DNA from: Paenibacillus silvestris
Lineage (GTDB): Bacteria > Bacillota > Bacilli > Paenibacillales > NBRC-103111
Direction: 5' to 3'
DNA length: 64,000 nucleotides
Assembly (NCBI RefSeq): GCF_009882985.1
Contig: NZ_WTUZ01000007.1
Location: forward strand, 10,781 to 74,780
The position numbers and the translations under genes are program-made. Shown one piece after another: positions 50,662 to 59,561 of this stretch. A model generated the notes under the pieces. It was given only the letters and a program-made list of their open reading frames with translations. It did not search any database and was not told the origin of the DNA. Numbering within the stretch: position 1 is the first letter of the stretch; each line of letters starts with the position of its first letter.

Positions 50662-52338
50662 TTATTGCCTTGCCATGTATCTGTCGTATGCTGCTTGCTG
50701 AATTTTGATCGCATCTTCGATTCCCATAGCTTTTAATTTGCTCATATAATTATCAAACTCACTAAGAGGTACTTGTCCCATGATCATTTTAGAGAATATC
50801 TCATCCCTATACGTATTAACCGCAGAAGTGATGGAAGCCATCTTGGTTGATTCCTCAATGGTAGGTGTTACCCCGGGCGGCATGGTTCTGTCGTAGGAGC
50901 CTGCTTTCCATAAGCCAATAATTTGCTGCTGTTCAGGTAAAGCCATGCGTTGCTGCCAAATCTCAGGTGTCATGACAAAGGCTAGTCCGCCAGATCCTCT
51001 GGAGTATTTCGATAACGCCTCATCAATCGACAAGCCCTTTGGATTATTCGTAATCTCTGGAAGCAGTTGAGGCGAACCGTTCACCATCTTGTAGCTCTCG
51101 CCTTCAATACCGAAGGTATTGAGCAGTGATCCTTCCGGACTGTAGCCATAGTCGAGCCACATCGCAGCTTCCTTCGCATATTTACTTTTTGCGGAAATCG
51201 CAACACCGCCGCCACTAGCAACCTTGATTTCATCAACATTGAAATTGTAGGATTTCGTGCCTGTAACGTAAGGTGGAACCGTTCCTGATAATTTTACCGA
51301 CGGATCTTTCGCTTTCATCAATTGAACAAATCTTCCGAATGTTCCTGATGTTGATCCTGTCCATGAGCCTGCACGGTTACCCATAACTTTGGTATCGAAT
51401 TGTTTGGCATCCGTAATTCCAAAATCAGGATCGATCAAGCCTTCTTTATACCATTTTGCCAAGGTTGTTAGCGCTTCTTTGTACTCCGGGGTGTAAGGTC
51501 CATATTTGACTTTATCGCCGTCATGATAAAACCCGTAGTTGATCCCCCATGCTCTGACCCAGTTCTGCAGGTCCCCCGCTCCTTTAGGTGCCAAAGGAAT
51601 TTCGTCGTTTTTACCGCTGCCGCTAGGATTTTTCGTTTTGAACGCTTTTAGTACTTCATACCAATCGTCAATCGTTTCAGGTGATTTTAAATTCAGTTTT
51701 TCCAACCAGTCCTGCCGGATCTGCCATCCAAAAGTCTGGAAAGCAGGATTCGGATTAGGGTTTACTTTCGCATACTGATTCGGCGATTGAGCCTCGGGAT
51801 AAACATAGATCGTACCATCGTCTGTACGCAGCTGTTTATTCGCTTTAGGATCGGAGTTCATAAACGCTTTAAGGTTGGGTGAATACTTATCTACCAAATC
51901 ATTCAGCGGCAAAATAACGCCATCCTTGATCGCTTTATTGGGCCCGCCATTAAAATCGCCAATCCAGTTATAATAAATCAGATCAGGTAAATCTCCAGAC
52001 GCGACCATCAGGTTGAACTGTTCTTTGATCGCTGCCCCATCCATAGATGCAGGATGAATGAACTCAATATGGATCCCTGTCCTTTTTTCCAATTCTTTAA
52101 ACACTGCGATTTCATTATAGTTTTTCATGGTTGCCGCTACTTTGGCATCCATGGGCACAAACATTTTTAAGGTGATCGGCTTATTAACGATAGGCAGCGG
52201 GATTGAAGATAAACTTGCTTCATTTTTTTCTGACGTACTTGTTTGCTTCGTAGCATTAGAGGTGCACCCCGTTAATACACTTGCGAGTAATACAACAGAA
52301 AGAGATAAAGCTGAAACCATGCCGAGTTTACCCTTCAT
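50662..52338 (-). CDS. Extracellular solute-binding lipoprotein (LplA-like)
   Basis: A 558-residue secreted sugar-binding protein. The signal peptide (LSLSVVLLASVLTGC) ends in the lipobox LTGC with the lipidated Cys25; a Ser/Thr/Lys linker follows. The body has IDDWYEVLKAFKTKNP, the calcium-site-like SGSGKNDEIPLA and a late YDRYMARQ end, as in LplA/YtcQ oligosaccharide-binding proteins. GGGGGA lies seven bases before the ATG. It captures the substrate for the permease pair encoded just downstream. Confidence 0.93.
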   Translation of the reverse strand: MKGKLGMVSALSLSVVLLASVLTGCTSNATKQTSTSEKNEASLSSIPLPIVNKPITLKMFVPMDAKVAATMKNYNEIAVFKELEKRTGIHIEFIHPASMDGAAIKEQFNLMVASGDLPDLIYYNWIGDFNGGPNKAIKDGVILPLNDLVDKYSPNLKAFMNSDPKANKQLRTDDGTIYVYPEAQSPNQYAKVNPNPNPAFQTFGWQIRQDWLEKLNLKSPETIDDWYEVLKAFKTKNPSGSGKNDEIPLAPKGAGDLQNWVRAWGINYGFYHDGDKVKYGPYTPEYKEALTTLAKWYKEGLIDPDFGITDAKQFDTKVMGNRAGSWTGSTSGTFGRFVQLMKAKDPSVKLSGTVPPYVTGTKSYNFNVDEIKVASGGGVAISAKSKYAKEAAMWLDYGYSPEGSLLNTFGIEGESYKMVNGSPQLLPEITNNPKGLSIDEALSKYSRGSGGLAFVMTPEIWQQRMALPEQQQIIGLWKAGSYDRTMPPGVTPTIEESTKMASITSAVNTYRDEIFSKMIMGQVPLSEFDNYMSKLKAMGIEDAIKIQQAAYDRYMARQ

Positions 52339-52376
52339 TGGTAGTTCCCCCTAGACATTTTGTAAGTTGATAAGAC

Positions 52377-53558
52377 CTAACCCTGGGAATAGCTGATATC
52401 CATAACGACATCCTGTCTCACTGTCTTCTTGTATTTGGAGCTTTGGATCAGTTCCCCCAGCTTCTTTTCATATTCATCGGCATCCATGGGCAGCTTGATG
52501 GTTTGATCGTTGAATGAAGAAAGCATAATCGCGTTTGCAAGGGTTAGTCCGTTGATTCCCTCAGTGCCATGTGCGATAAGCGTTCCGCCGCCATTTTGTA
52601 TGGCCTCGATAAATTTCTCTGTCACGACTTGATGCCCTGTAGGCACATTCACGTTCACAGGAATTTCCGTGTACCAATTTTCAACATTGCCCATCCTGCT
52701 TTGCGATTCTTTGATAAAACGAAGCATCGACTCACGGGTTCGATAAAAAACAATTTGATTATCCTCATAAACCAATTTTCCGTACTCTCCCACGATCTCC
52801 ATCCGGTTGGATCCAGGTGTTTCAGCGGTAGTCACAATAAAATGGCCAACCATCCCGTTCTCGTGTTCAAAGTAAGCCGTCACTTCGTCTTCAACTTCGA
52901 TATCATGATATTTGCCAATATGCGCAAAACCGTTGATCCGTGACGGAAGACCAAATAACCACTGGTAGAGATCCAAATTATGCGGACATTGGTTGGTCAA
53001 AATACCTCCGCCTTCTCCAGCCCACGTTGCACGCCATTCGCCGCTATCGTAGTAAAGTTGAGATCGGAACCATTTGGTATTAATCCAGGTCGCTCTAATT
53101 AATTTCCCTAACTCTCCGCCATCAAGAATGTCTTTTATTTTTTTATGGTGCGGATAAGTCCTTTCTTGAAACATAAGACCAAACATCAGATTGGGATGGT
53201 GTTCCTTGGCACTTTCATAGGCATCTATCGTTTTTTGAGCATCATTGACATGCACTGCAATAGGTTTCTCACAAAGAACATGGATTCCCTTACGGAAGGC
53301 ATCAATCGAAATAGGCGTATGATCGTAATGGGGAACCGCTATTAATACAGCCTCTATGCCCGATTTGTCAAAAAGCTCCTTATGGCTGTAATAGGCCTTG
53401 GTATGATATAGAGCTGCTGCTTTGTCAGCCTTTTCATTTACAACATCACAAACGGCTACGACTTCAACTGTCTCCATCTGTGTCAAATACTTGAGATGGC
53501 TGCTTCCCATTCCACCTAGACCAATTACACCTAATTTCACTTTACTCATTGAACTCAA
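52377..53558 (-). CDS. Gfo/Idh/MocA family oxidoreductase
   Basis: A 393-residue oxidoreductase, the first gene of the leftward sugar operon. The Rossmann motif GVIGLGGMGSSHLKYL is near the N-terminus, CEKPIAVHVNDA is the EKP motif, and GGGILTNQCPHNLDLYQWLFG holds the conserved His. The most likely start is TTG 53558, seven bases after GGAGGG; ATG 53549 three codons later lies 16 bases from that site. A cre-like site ~64 bases upstream suggests carbon-catabolite control. It is divergent from the AraC gene at 53968. Confidence 0.9.
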   Translation of the reverse strand: MSSMSKVKLGVIGLGGMGSSHLKYLTQMETVEVVAVCDVVNEKADKAAALYHTKAYYSHKELFDKSGIEAVLIAVPHYDHTPISIDAFRKGIHVLCEKPIAVHVNDAQKTIDAYESAKEHHPNLMFGLMFQERTYPHHKKIKDILDGGELGKLIRATWINTKWFRSQLYYDSGEWRATWAGEGGGILTNQCPHNLDLYQWLFGLPSRINGFAHIGKYHDIEVEDEVTAYFEHENGMVGHFIVTTAETPGSNRMEIVGEYGKLVYEDNQIVFYRTRESMLRFIKESQSRMGNVENWYTEIPVNVNVPTGHQVVTEKFIEAIQNGGGTLIAHGTEGINGLTLANAIMLSSFNDQTIKLPMDADEYEKKLGELIQSSKYKKTVRQDVVMDISYSQG

Positions 53559-53967
53559 CCCATAACCCTCCCTGTATATGAAAGTGTAGTTTAAGCCTGA
53601 CCACAGTAAGAAGAACAAAGTATAAAAGCGCTTTCTTTTGCTATTCTAAAATATTACTCGAGATAATTCATAGTTTTTTGTGATTAAAATATTGTTTTTT
53701 GTGCAATTATTAATCGATGAGGCCAAGGTAACCCCATGTGGATTTATGTCGCTCAATGCCTACTTGATTCCCTTCACGGGAGTCTGTAAAATAGTTTTGT
53801 GTAAACTTCTTTAAAATGGAAGTATAGGTAAGGTTGGGGAGTTACGGAGTTGATAGAACATCAGATTGATTGCGGTCATTATTCACCGACTGTCGTTGGA
53901 TTCTATCCAGCATCAGTACCACTACAATTCACCTGAACCTTCAGGTATTTAAAGTGAGGTAATATGG
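53559..53967. other. Divergent regulatory region
   Basis: About 410 bases between the leftward sugar operon and the rightward AraC gene. It is AT-rich with several TTTTTTGTG-type runs and contains one cre-like site close to the operon. No small gene is supported. Confidence 0.5.
53622..53636. promoter_or_regulatory. Candidate cre (CcpA) site
   Basis: ATAAAAGCGCTTTCT matches the Bacillus cre consensus WTGAAARCGYTTWCW at all positions except the third. It lies 64 bases upstream of the Gfo/Idh/MocA start in the promoter region of the seven-gene sugar operon, where CcpA repression is expected. Confidence 0.55.
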
Positions 53968-54816
53968 ATGAGCTTAGCTTATGAAAGTATAGACGAATGC
54001 ATCCGATATGAACGTAGACTCTATAATCCTAATAAATGTAATGTTAACTTTCATTTGCACGAAGAGTTTGAGATCTACTTTTTAATCTCAGGTGATGTGA
54101 ACTACTTCGTTGAAAAGAACATGTATCCAATTAAATATGGCGATGTCATGATTACAAATAATCAAGAAATCCATAAACCTTCCTTCCAAAACGATAATGT
54201 ATACGAACGAATAACGTTACAGTTTGCACCACATATCGTCCGCAAATTTAATTCTCCAAGTCTCGATCTTCTAAGCTGCTTTCTAAACAAACCTAAAGGC
54301 CAACATAATAAAATTACGCTTCAACCCAGCCAGATTAATGAATTTCTACGTCTTTTTAATCAAATTGAGAATCTTAAACCCCATGCCGGCTATAAGATTT
54401 TAAAGTTGAATTATCTCATTGAAGTGCTAGTGTTGATCAATATTATATTCAAAGACGTTAATCGTTCAGAAAACCTTTCTTCTATGCCAGAATTATTAAC
54501 TTCTCTATTAGATTATATTGAAATGAATTTGGAAAAGGATCTCTCGCTTGAATCTCTTTCTACTAAGTTTTATGTGGATCGATTCTATATGGGAAGAGTT
54601 TTCAAGAAATATATCGGTAGTAACATCCATGAATATATTCTTTTCAAACGGATATCCAAAGCTAAACAGATTCTCTCGGAAGGCTATAGCGTCACAGATA
54701 CCTGCGAATTGTGTGGATTTAATGATTATTCTAATTTTTTGAAAATGTTTAAACGAACCGTTGGTATCTCTCCCGGAAAATATAAGGGTAATTTAGGTAA
54801 TATGGACATTGACTAA
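53968..54816 (+). CDS. AraC family transcriptional regulator with cupin sensor
   Basis: A 282-residue regulator with an N-terminal cupin-like sensor (NFHLHEEFEIYFLISGDVNY, then YGDVMITNNQEIHKP) and a C-terminal double helix-turn-helix (DRFYMGRVFKKYIGSNIHEY; YSVTDTCELCGFNDYSNFLK; SPGKYK). GTGAGGT precedes the ATG. Divergent from the seven-gene sugar operon, it is the likely activator of that operon. It is followed by the DUF3626 gene after about 30 bases. Confidence 0.9.
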   Translation: MSLAYESIDECIRYERRLYNPNKCNVNFHLHEEFEIYFLISGDVNYFVEKNMYPIKYGDVMITNNQEIHKPSFQNDNVYERITLQFAPHIVRKFNSPSLDLLSCFLNKPKGQHNKITLQPSQINEFLRLFNQIENLKPHAGYKILKLNYLIEVLVLINIIFKDVNRSENLSSMPELLTSLLDYIEMNLEKDLSLESLSTKFYVDRFYMGRVFKKYIGSNIHEYILFKRISKAKQILSEGYSVTDTCELCGFNDYSNFLKMFKRTVGISPGKYKGNLGNMDID

Positions 54817-54846
54817 TCGGTTCGAAGAGGAGCGACTACTCTATCC

Positions 54847-55938
54847 ATGAAATTATCAAGTTCACAATTATTGGCTTTAGAGCATATTACAACGTACGCG
54901 AGGAGCCACAAAGATGAAGCAGAGCGGGCACTGAAGGAAATTATTCAAATGTCTAATATCACGTCTAAATCATTTGAAGAAACTGTCGCCAAATTAAAGG
55001 CGCACGCAAAAATTGCCCTGCATTTTCATCCAGATAGACCGGATTCGACTATGAAAAGCGTTGCCGAAGCACTGCTTGAGCAAGGAGTTTATAAGAGCCA
55101 GTTTGAAACTTTATTATCTAATGGTAGCGTATCAGCTTATCCTGGCGGTGAACGCGACCTTTGGGAAAAGAAGATGTTTGGAGGAGCCTATCAACAAATG
55201 GGCTCAACCAATAGCCAGCGTCCCAAGTATGGAGCGCTGGACTTGATGTTACATCCAGATGGTCCAGCTCCACGTTTTGGATCTTGCTATTTCCTTCTAT
55301 CCCCGAAGGTCTCACATCGTTGTACATTCACTTATTTAGATTCTCATCAAGACCCGAAGGAAAAGGGTACTTATGAGGAGTTCGATATGATTGTGGCTGC
55401 TCTCATGAAGGAGGCATTCTTACGAGATTTTGCTATCGGGGAAAAAAATCTGACACCACGGAAATTAATCAATCGTGTGCTGGTTAATTTGGAGAAGCCA
55501 TTCTCTGACCCCGGAATCAAAGAGCCTGGCCGTAATCTTAACCACTATATTGAGGCCCAGGTACATGGGAATATTTCACTTAAGGAAGACGTAGAAGTGC
55601 TCGTGGCAGATCCTTCATTTAAAGGTACTCATACAGGCCGGACCCTGGAGCAAATATGCCTCAAGTATTCAATTGATATCTATTGGCACATGGGCTTTGC
55701 ACTTTTGGCAAACGATGTTCCCTCAGATTTTAGAGGTCCCTCGATGCCTTCCTTAGCCAAACGCATTGCACGAAATGATCTTATCGATGTGAGCATGATT
55801 GGATCGGCTGTAATGGACTTGAAACGGGATCCCGCTTCTTGGAGCGATCGCGGAACCTATAAAGAAGTGCTTCAAGAGTTAAAACTTATGTGGCATGTTC
55901 TAGTGAGATATGGAAAGCCACTTCGAAACTTTACATGA
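54847..55938 (+). CDS. DUF3626 family protein
   Basis: A 363-residue soluble protein matching DUF3626. The conserved IALHFHPDRP lies at 56-65, followed by KYGALDLMLHPDGPAPRFGS and, toward the C-terminus, KGTHTGRTLEQICLKY and DIYWHMGFALLAND. The repeated His/Arg/Asp motifs suggest an enzyme, but the activity is not known to me. It sits ~30 bases after the AraC gene in the same direction and may be co-transcribed, though a functional tie is not evident. GAGGAG lies 14 bases before the ATG, a long spacing. Confidence 0.82.
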   Translation: MKLSSSQLLALEHITTYARSHKDEAERALKEIIQMSNITSKSFEETVAKLKAHAKIALHFHPDRPDSTMKSVAEALLEQGVYKSQFETLLSNGSVSAYPGGERDLWEKKMFGGAYQQMGSTNSQRPKYGALDLMLHPDGPAPRFGSCYFLLSPKVSHRCTFTYLDSHQDPKEKGTYEEFDMIVAALMKEAFLRDFAIGEKNLTPRKLINRVLVNLEKPFSDPGIKEPGRNLNHYIEAQVHGNISLKEDVEVLVADPSFKGTHTGRTLEQICLKYSIDIYWHMGFALLANDVPSDFRGPSMPSLAKRIARNDLIDVSMIGSAVMDLKRDPASWSDRGTYKEVLQELKLMWHVLVRYGKPLRNFT

Positions 55939-55993
55939 ATTATATGCGAGGATTGAAATTATGCAGGGGTGTGTCCCTCCCTGTTCAAACAAC

Positions 55994-56061
55994 AAACCGG
56001 ATCCCCAACGGAGTCCCGGCCCTCAACCTATCCAACCTCATCACTCAAACGCCCATCCCGA
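55994..56061. repeat. Dispersed intergenic repeat, second copy
   Basis: AAACCGGATCCCCAACGGAG followed by TCCCGGCCCTCAACCTATCC and ending CGCCCATCCCGA. It aligns with 36015-36079 (AAACCGGAACCCCAAAGGAG ... AGCCCATCCCGA) in the same orientation. Leftward it contains a GGGACTCC/GGGGATCC stem. Confidence 0.7.
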
Positions 56062-56149
56062 AAATACACAACACGCTGCTGCTGTCCGCCCGAAAACTCA
56101 TGTTATGACATTGTGGACACGAAGCAACGTAATTTAAACCCAACTTTGA

Positions 56150-56187
56150 ATATAAAAAAGAAAGAGCTACCTCTTAGCAGCTCTTTG
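56150..56187 (-). terminator. Terminator left of the CAP lipoprotein gene
   Basis: Leftward, AAAGAGCT pairs with AGCTCTTT around a 10-base loop and runs into CTTTTTTATA. It lies ~230 bases beyond the CAP-gene stop codon; on the + strand it could also close the DUF3626 transcript. Confidence 0.65.
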
Positions 56188-56419
56188 GAATTAACTATAG
56201 TTCTTACGTTTAGATTAATAGCAAAAAGAAACCCTCAGCAGGAATACCACATGAAAATAAGATTTCAATTTCGTTACAGTTACTTGACTCTCATTCCTCG
56301 TTTATTAAGGCCACCTAATCTCGCAAAAAAATCTAAAGAGTGTGAAATAGTCCGTCCCGCCTTCATCGCCGGAACCGATAGACGATGAGATAAACGGGTA
56401 TCTCTTAGTCCTTGACCTA

Positions 56420-57160
56420 CTAGCCTATAAATTCCTGAACCCATTCGCCATTATAGTAAGCTATCCCTATTTGGGTGTAGCTGCTATTCAGGATGTTGGC
56501 ACGATGACCAGGACTGTTCATCCACTGGTTCATCACTTCCGACGGGCTCGTCTGGCCTTTGGCGATGTTTTCCCCTGCAGAGTTATAGGTGACCCCGAAT
56601 GCAGTCATCATATCAAACGGGGATCCATAAGTCGGAGACTGATGATCAAAATAATTATTGTTGTACATATCCTGAGCCTTAGCCATCGCTACTTTCGAGA
56701 GACTGCTGTTCAAGCTAAGGGAATTCAAGCCTGCTTTCGTTCTTTCTTGATTCACCAGATCCAGCACTTGCTGCGCAGATTGGGATGGATTTACGGACTG
56801 TTGCGGGTTTACGGACTGTTGCGGATTTGCGGGCTGTTGCGGGTTTACGGACTGTTGCGGATTGGCAGACTGTTGCGGATTTACAACTTGATTCGGTGGA
56901 CTTTCTGGCGGAGCATAGTTGCTTTGGAACCAATCCAGCCAATTCGAAGCGTCATTGGGTGCTTGTTTAATCGTAATCTGTGATTTCCCTGCACCCGCAG
57001 TAGAAATGGATGATGCTTGAGTTAAGGTTGACGTTGAAGCAGCATTAGGAGCATGAGTTTCAAGCTTCGTTTGTTTAGCATTCATTTGATTGTTTGTCGA
57101 ATTATTACTCGAACAACCTGTAACGAGTAGTAATGCTGCTACTATGACAAATGATTTTAT
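56420..57160 (-). CDS. CAP-domain (SCP/PR1, YkwD-like) lipoprotein with ATA start
   Basis: A predicted 246-residue lipoprotein. The signal peptide KSFVIVAALLLVTGC with lipobox VTGC is encoded upstream of the first ATG (57085), in frame; the only codons placed after AGGAGG are ATT, GTT and ATA, with ATA 57158-57160 at the ideal seven-base spacing. Either initiation is at ATA or the original ATG was mutated. The mature part has a linker with six NPQQSx repeats (encoded by 56774-56881) and a C-terminal CAP domain (VLDLVNQERTKAGLNSL, YFDHQSPTYG, SAGENIAKG, MNSPGHRANIL, WVQEF) with the conserved His/Glu residues. Bacterial CAP proteins are secreted, often sporulation-related; activity unknown. Confidence 0.82.
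   Translation of the reverse strand: MKSFVIVAALLLVTGCSSNNSTNNQMNAKQTKLETHAPNAASTSTLTQASSISTAGAGKSQITIKQAPNDASNWLDWFQSNYAPPESPPNQVVNPQQSANPQQSVNPQQPANPQQSVNPQQSVNPSQSAQQVLDLVNQERTKAGLNSLSLNSSLSKVAMAKAQDMYNNNYFDHQSPTYGSPFDMMTAFGVTYNSAGENIAKGQTSPSEVMNQWMNSPGHRANILNSSYTQIGIAYYNGEWVQEFIG
56774..56881 (-). repeat. 18-bp tandem repeat array inside the CAP lipoprotein gene
   Basis: Six consecutive 18-bp units encode NPQQSA, NPQQSV, NPQQPA, NPQQSV, NPQQSV and NPSQSA. The units differ at a few bases (ACGGACTGTTGCGGGTTT on the + strand). Copy number can change without frameshift, so linker length may vary between strains. Confidence 0.9.
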
Positions 57161-57164
57161 AACA

Positions 57165-57673
57165 ATCCCTCCTGAACCGTCAAAGTATTAAGGTTATCAA
57201 ATAAAGGTTTTGTAAAGTTCCCTTGTTTTATTCAGACCTCAATTAAATTAATACTTCCAAAAAGAAATGGGTTCCTTCCCGAGTCACTGCTCCCGCACAA
57301 AAATCCTATACTTGCAAAGTTCCAAGCACCATGAAAAAATTCTTTGTTTTCTGCATTTAGATACATGATAAGTTGTTCCGAGATCCAATTTGGAATAACC
57401 TAAACAGCAAAAAACCACCATTTATGGTGGCTACTCTTTAAATATGCTTGTTCTTGTCACGCTTAACTCCCTTTACTTTAATAACCAAAAGAGGAGCTGC
57501 CGCGAAGCAAGCCCCTCAGCTATCTTTCCTCGTCGTAATGATCTACGACTTGTCAACTTCTTAACTATAACAATAGGAATGGTACAATTTCTATAGCGAT
57601 TATCCTGAAGCAAGCGATAGCTGCCTGATGCATAAATGGAATAGCCAGCTACATTTGTTCAGCAACGAACAAT
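57165..57673. other. Intergenic, no gene seen
   Basis: About 500 bases between the CAP gene and the TagO-like gene. It contains the terminator at 57409-57432 and otherwise nothing recognisable. Confidence 0.5.
57409..57432 (-). terminator. Probable terminator of the TagO-like gene
   Basis: Leftward, CCACCAT pairs with ATGGTGG around AA and is followed by TTTTTTG. It lies ~240 bases after the TagO-like stop codon. Confidence 0.6.
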
Positions 57674-58756
57674 TCAATTCTCATCACGAACACGGCGTAA
57701 TTTTCGGAGCAGTTGATAAAAAGGACGATTCCCTTTAAATATGCCTACTAATTCGGCACCAGCTAAAGTTAACAGAGCTATCATTAATAACAACATAACG
57801 AAGGTGATAGCAGATGTGGATGCTTTTGTCAGTATAATGGCACACATACCAAGGAATGATGAAATGCCGTATAAAGTGTACACCGTGCTACGACGACTAA
57901 TCCCGATGTCTGTCAGTCTGTGATGAACATGTCCACGATCTGCCTCATACAGTGGACGACCTTGAATACCTCGACGCGTCATCGCAAGGATGGTATCTAA
58001 TAGTGGAACACCTAAAATTAATAATGGAATGATAAAAGATACGAATACAGCTTGTTTGAAACCAAGTATTGAAATGACTGCCAGTACAAATCCCAGAAAT
58101 GCAGATCCTGATTCACCCATAAAAATCGAAGCAGGTTCAGAATTGAAAATATAGAAACCTGCTAAGCTTCCAAGCAAGGTTGCACTTAATACCAGAACCA
58201 TGATATTTCCAGTCATCCCTGCAATAATACAAAGAGTAATACATGAAATTCCCGCGATCCCAGTGGCCAGACCGTCTAAACCATCTATCCAATTAAGGGC
58301 ATTGATTAAGCCGACAATCCATAAAACTGTTAATAATATTGAAAACCATCCTGGGAAATAAATATCTTGAGCAAATGGAATATGTACTTGGTCAACTGTG
58401 AACCCCGATAAGGCTACTATCACTGCAGATAAAATTTGCCCAAGCAATTTCCACTTAGCCGACAAAGTGTATACATCATCAAGGATACCTACTGTTTCAA
58501 TAATAAACGCTGAGACTAGTAACCCCCAGTAAGCGGGAAGTGATGGAATTATTTTGGGATACATAATAGCAACGGATGACATAAAGGAAATGAATATAGC
58601 TAGTCCCCCAAGTCGAGGCATAATTGTACTATGCATTGTACGATGATTCGGAATAGCTACAGCACCTATTGCAATTGAAATCTTCCGTATTAAAGGGATT
58701 ATTAGTACTAATATTATTCCTGAAATAATAAAACCGATTAGTGGTGCAACTAACAT
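57674..58756 (-). CDS. Undecaprenyl-phosphate sugar-1-phosphate transferase (TagO/WecA type)
   Basis: A 360-residue multi-pass membrane enzyme of the MraY/WecA/TagO family, which transfers GlcNAc-1-phosphate to undecaprenyl phosphate to start wall teichoic acid or other surface polysaccharide synthesis. Catalytic motifs: GILDDVYTLSAKWK, NALNWIDGLDGLATG, FMGESGSAFLG and the cytoplasmic GRPLYEADRGHVHHRL. About ten hydrophobic helices. AGGAG lies ten bases before the ATG. It stands alone here, without teichoic-acid genes next to it. Confidence 0.92.
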   Translation of the reverse strand: MLVAPLIGFIISGIILVLIIPLIRKISIAIGAVAIPNHRTMHSTIMPRLGGLAIFISFMSSVAIMYPKIIPSLPAYWGLLVSAFIIETVGILDDVYTLSAKWKLLGQILSAVIVALSGFTVDQVHIPFAQDIYFPGWFSILLTVLWIVGLINALNWIDGLDGLATGIAGISCITLCIIAGMTGNIMVLVLSATLLGSLAGFYIFNSEPASIFMGESGSAFLGFVLAVISILGFKQAVFVSFIIPLLILGVPLLDTILAMTRRGIQGRPLYEADRGHVHHRLTDIGISRRSTVYTLYGISSFLGMCAIILTKASTSAITFVMLLLMIALLTLAGAELVGIFKGNRPFYQLLRKLRRVRDEN

Positions 58757-59144
58757 GTAATACCATCTCCTATAATTAAATTAATATTTAATTCGGAACT
58801 AACATTCACCGACTAAGCCCGAACACTTAAAGGGGTTTCTGGTATGTTCTTTCGACGGATAGAAATATTTTCCTTCTTTCCTCTGTTTATTTCTTAGTTT
58901 AACCACAAAAAACCTGTCATATCGACAGGCTGATAATATATCAGTTGCTAAAAAGTGCCAGGAACATTTCATTTCTGTTAAAGAAGCACAGGAGGGGCTA
59001 CTCGCTGGTTTCAAACCCATTATAAGCATTCGTTTTGCCGACCTTTTTAAAGCCCAACGTAACAATGATGGTATTTAACTAACGTCCTACGTTAGGCTCA
59101 ATCCGAAAATACCTCGGGCGGATCGTAGATAAACTTTCAAAGAC
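58757..59144. other. Intergenic, no convincing gene
   Basis: About 390 bases. A leftward hairpin CCTGTCGATATGACAGG with TTTTTTG (58909-58930) could end the transcript of the hypothetical gene to the right. Short open frames on both strands overlap this hairpin and lack ribosome sites. Confidence 0.5.
58909..58930 (-). terminator. Rho-independent terminator
   Basis: Leftward CCTGTC / GACAGG stem around ATATC-type loop followed by TTTTTTG. Confidence 0.65.
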
Positions 59145-59561
59145 TTAATCATGTAATGATCTATAATACTTTGCTTGTTCATCAATCTTTTTGTCTTCAC
59201 TACATCTTTCGATGATGTGATTAAGAACATTCAAATATTGTTGTTTTTGTTCGTTTTCAGATCCATTTATTATTCTGTTTAACATCCAAAGAGTATGATT
59301 CGTGGGGTTTCTGTATAGTGAAGCTATAAGTTTTTCTTCATACCCCTTTTTGTAATACTTTTCAACGAAATGAACAATCGGTCCAGGTGAACCGAAATCT
59401 ACGTCTGGATTATCTTCAAGTAGTTTAAGCAATGGTTCTATTGCATCAAATCCATCTTTTCTCATTTCAAGTTTTTCTGTCACATAATAGGACTTTTCAA
59501 TGATGTCCTCGTGAAGTGCATTTTTTAATCTATTAATAAGAGAAATAACTTCATTGTTCAT
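59145..59561 (-). CDS. Hypothetical protein, all-helical
   Basis: A 138-residue, charged, apparently all-alpha protein that I cannot name. It begins MNNEVISLINRLKNALHEDI and contains a FDAIEPLLKLLEDNPDVDFG segment resembling HEAT-like helical repeats; such proteins occur among immunity proteins of polymorphic toxin loci, but no toxin gene is adjacent. ATG 59561 has AAGGGAG nine bases upstream; ATG 59567 lies only three bases from it. Real coding sequence judging from frame length and ribosome site. Confidence 0.65.
   Translation of the reverse strand: MNNEVISLINRLKNALHEDIIEKSYYVTEKLEMRKDGFDAIEPLLKLLEDNPDVDFGSPGPIVHFVEKYYKKGYEEKLIASLYRNPTNHTLWMLNRIINGSENEQKQQYLNVLNHIIERCSEDKKIDEQAKYYRSLHD

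Larger units (their letters stand above)
55939..56419. other. Intergenic with repeat and terminator
   Basis: No supported gene. The region holds a copy of the dispersed repeat seen after the lut operon and a strong hairpin that would end the CAP-lipoprotein transcript from the right. Confidence 0.5.

Noticed and set aside
56774..56881. CRISPR-like repetition
   Set aside because: The units are contiguous, 18 bp long, in frame and coding; there are no spacers.
58799..59065. 88-codon leftward frame
   Set aside because: Overlaps a terminator hairpin, has no ribosome site and no recognisable sequence.
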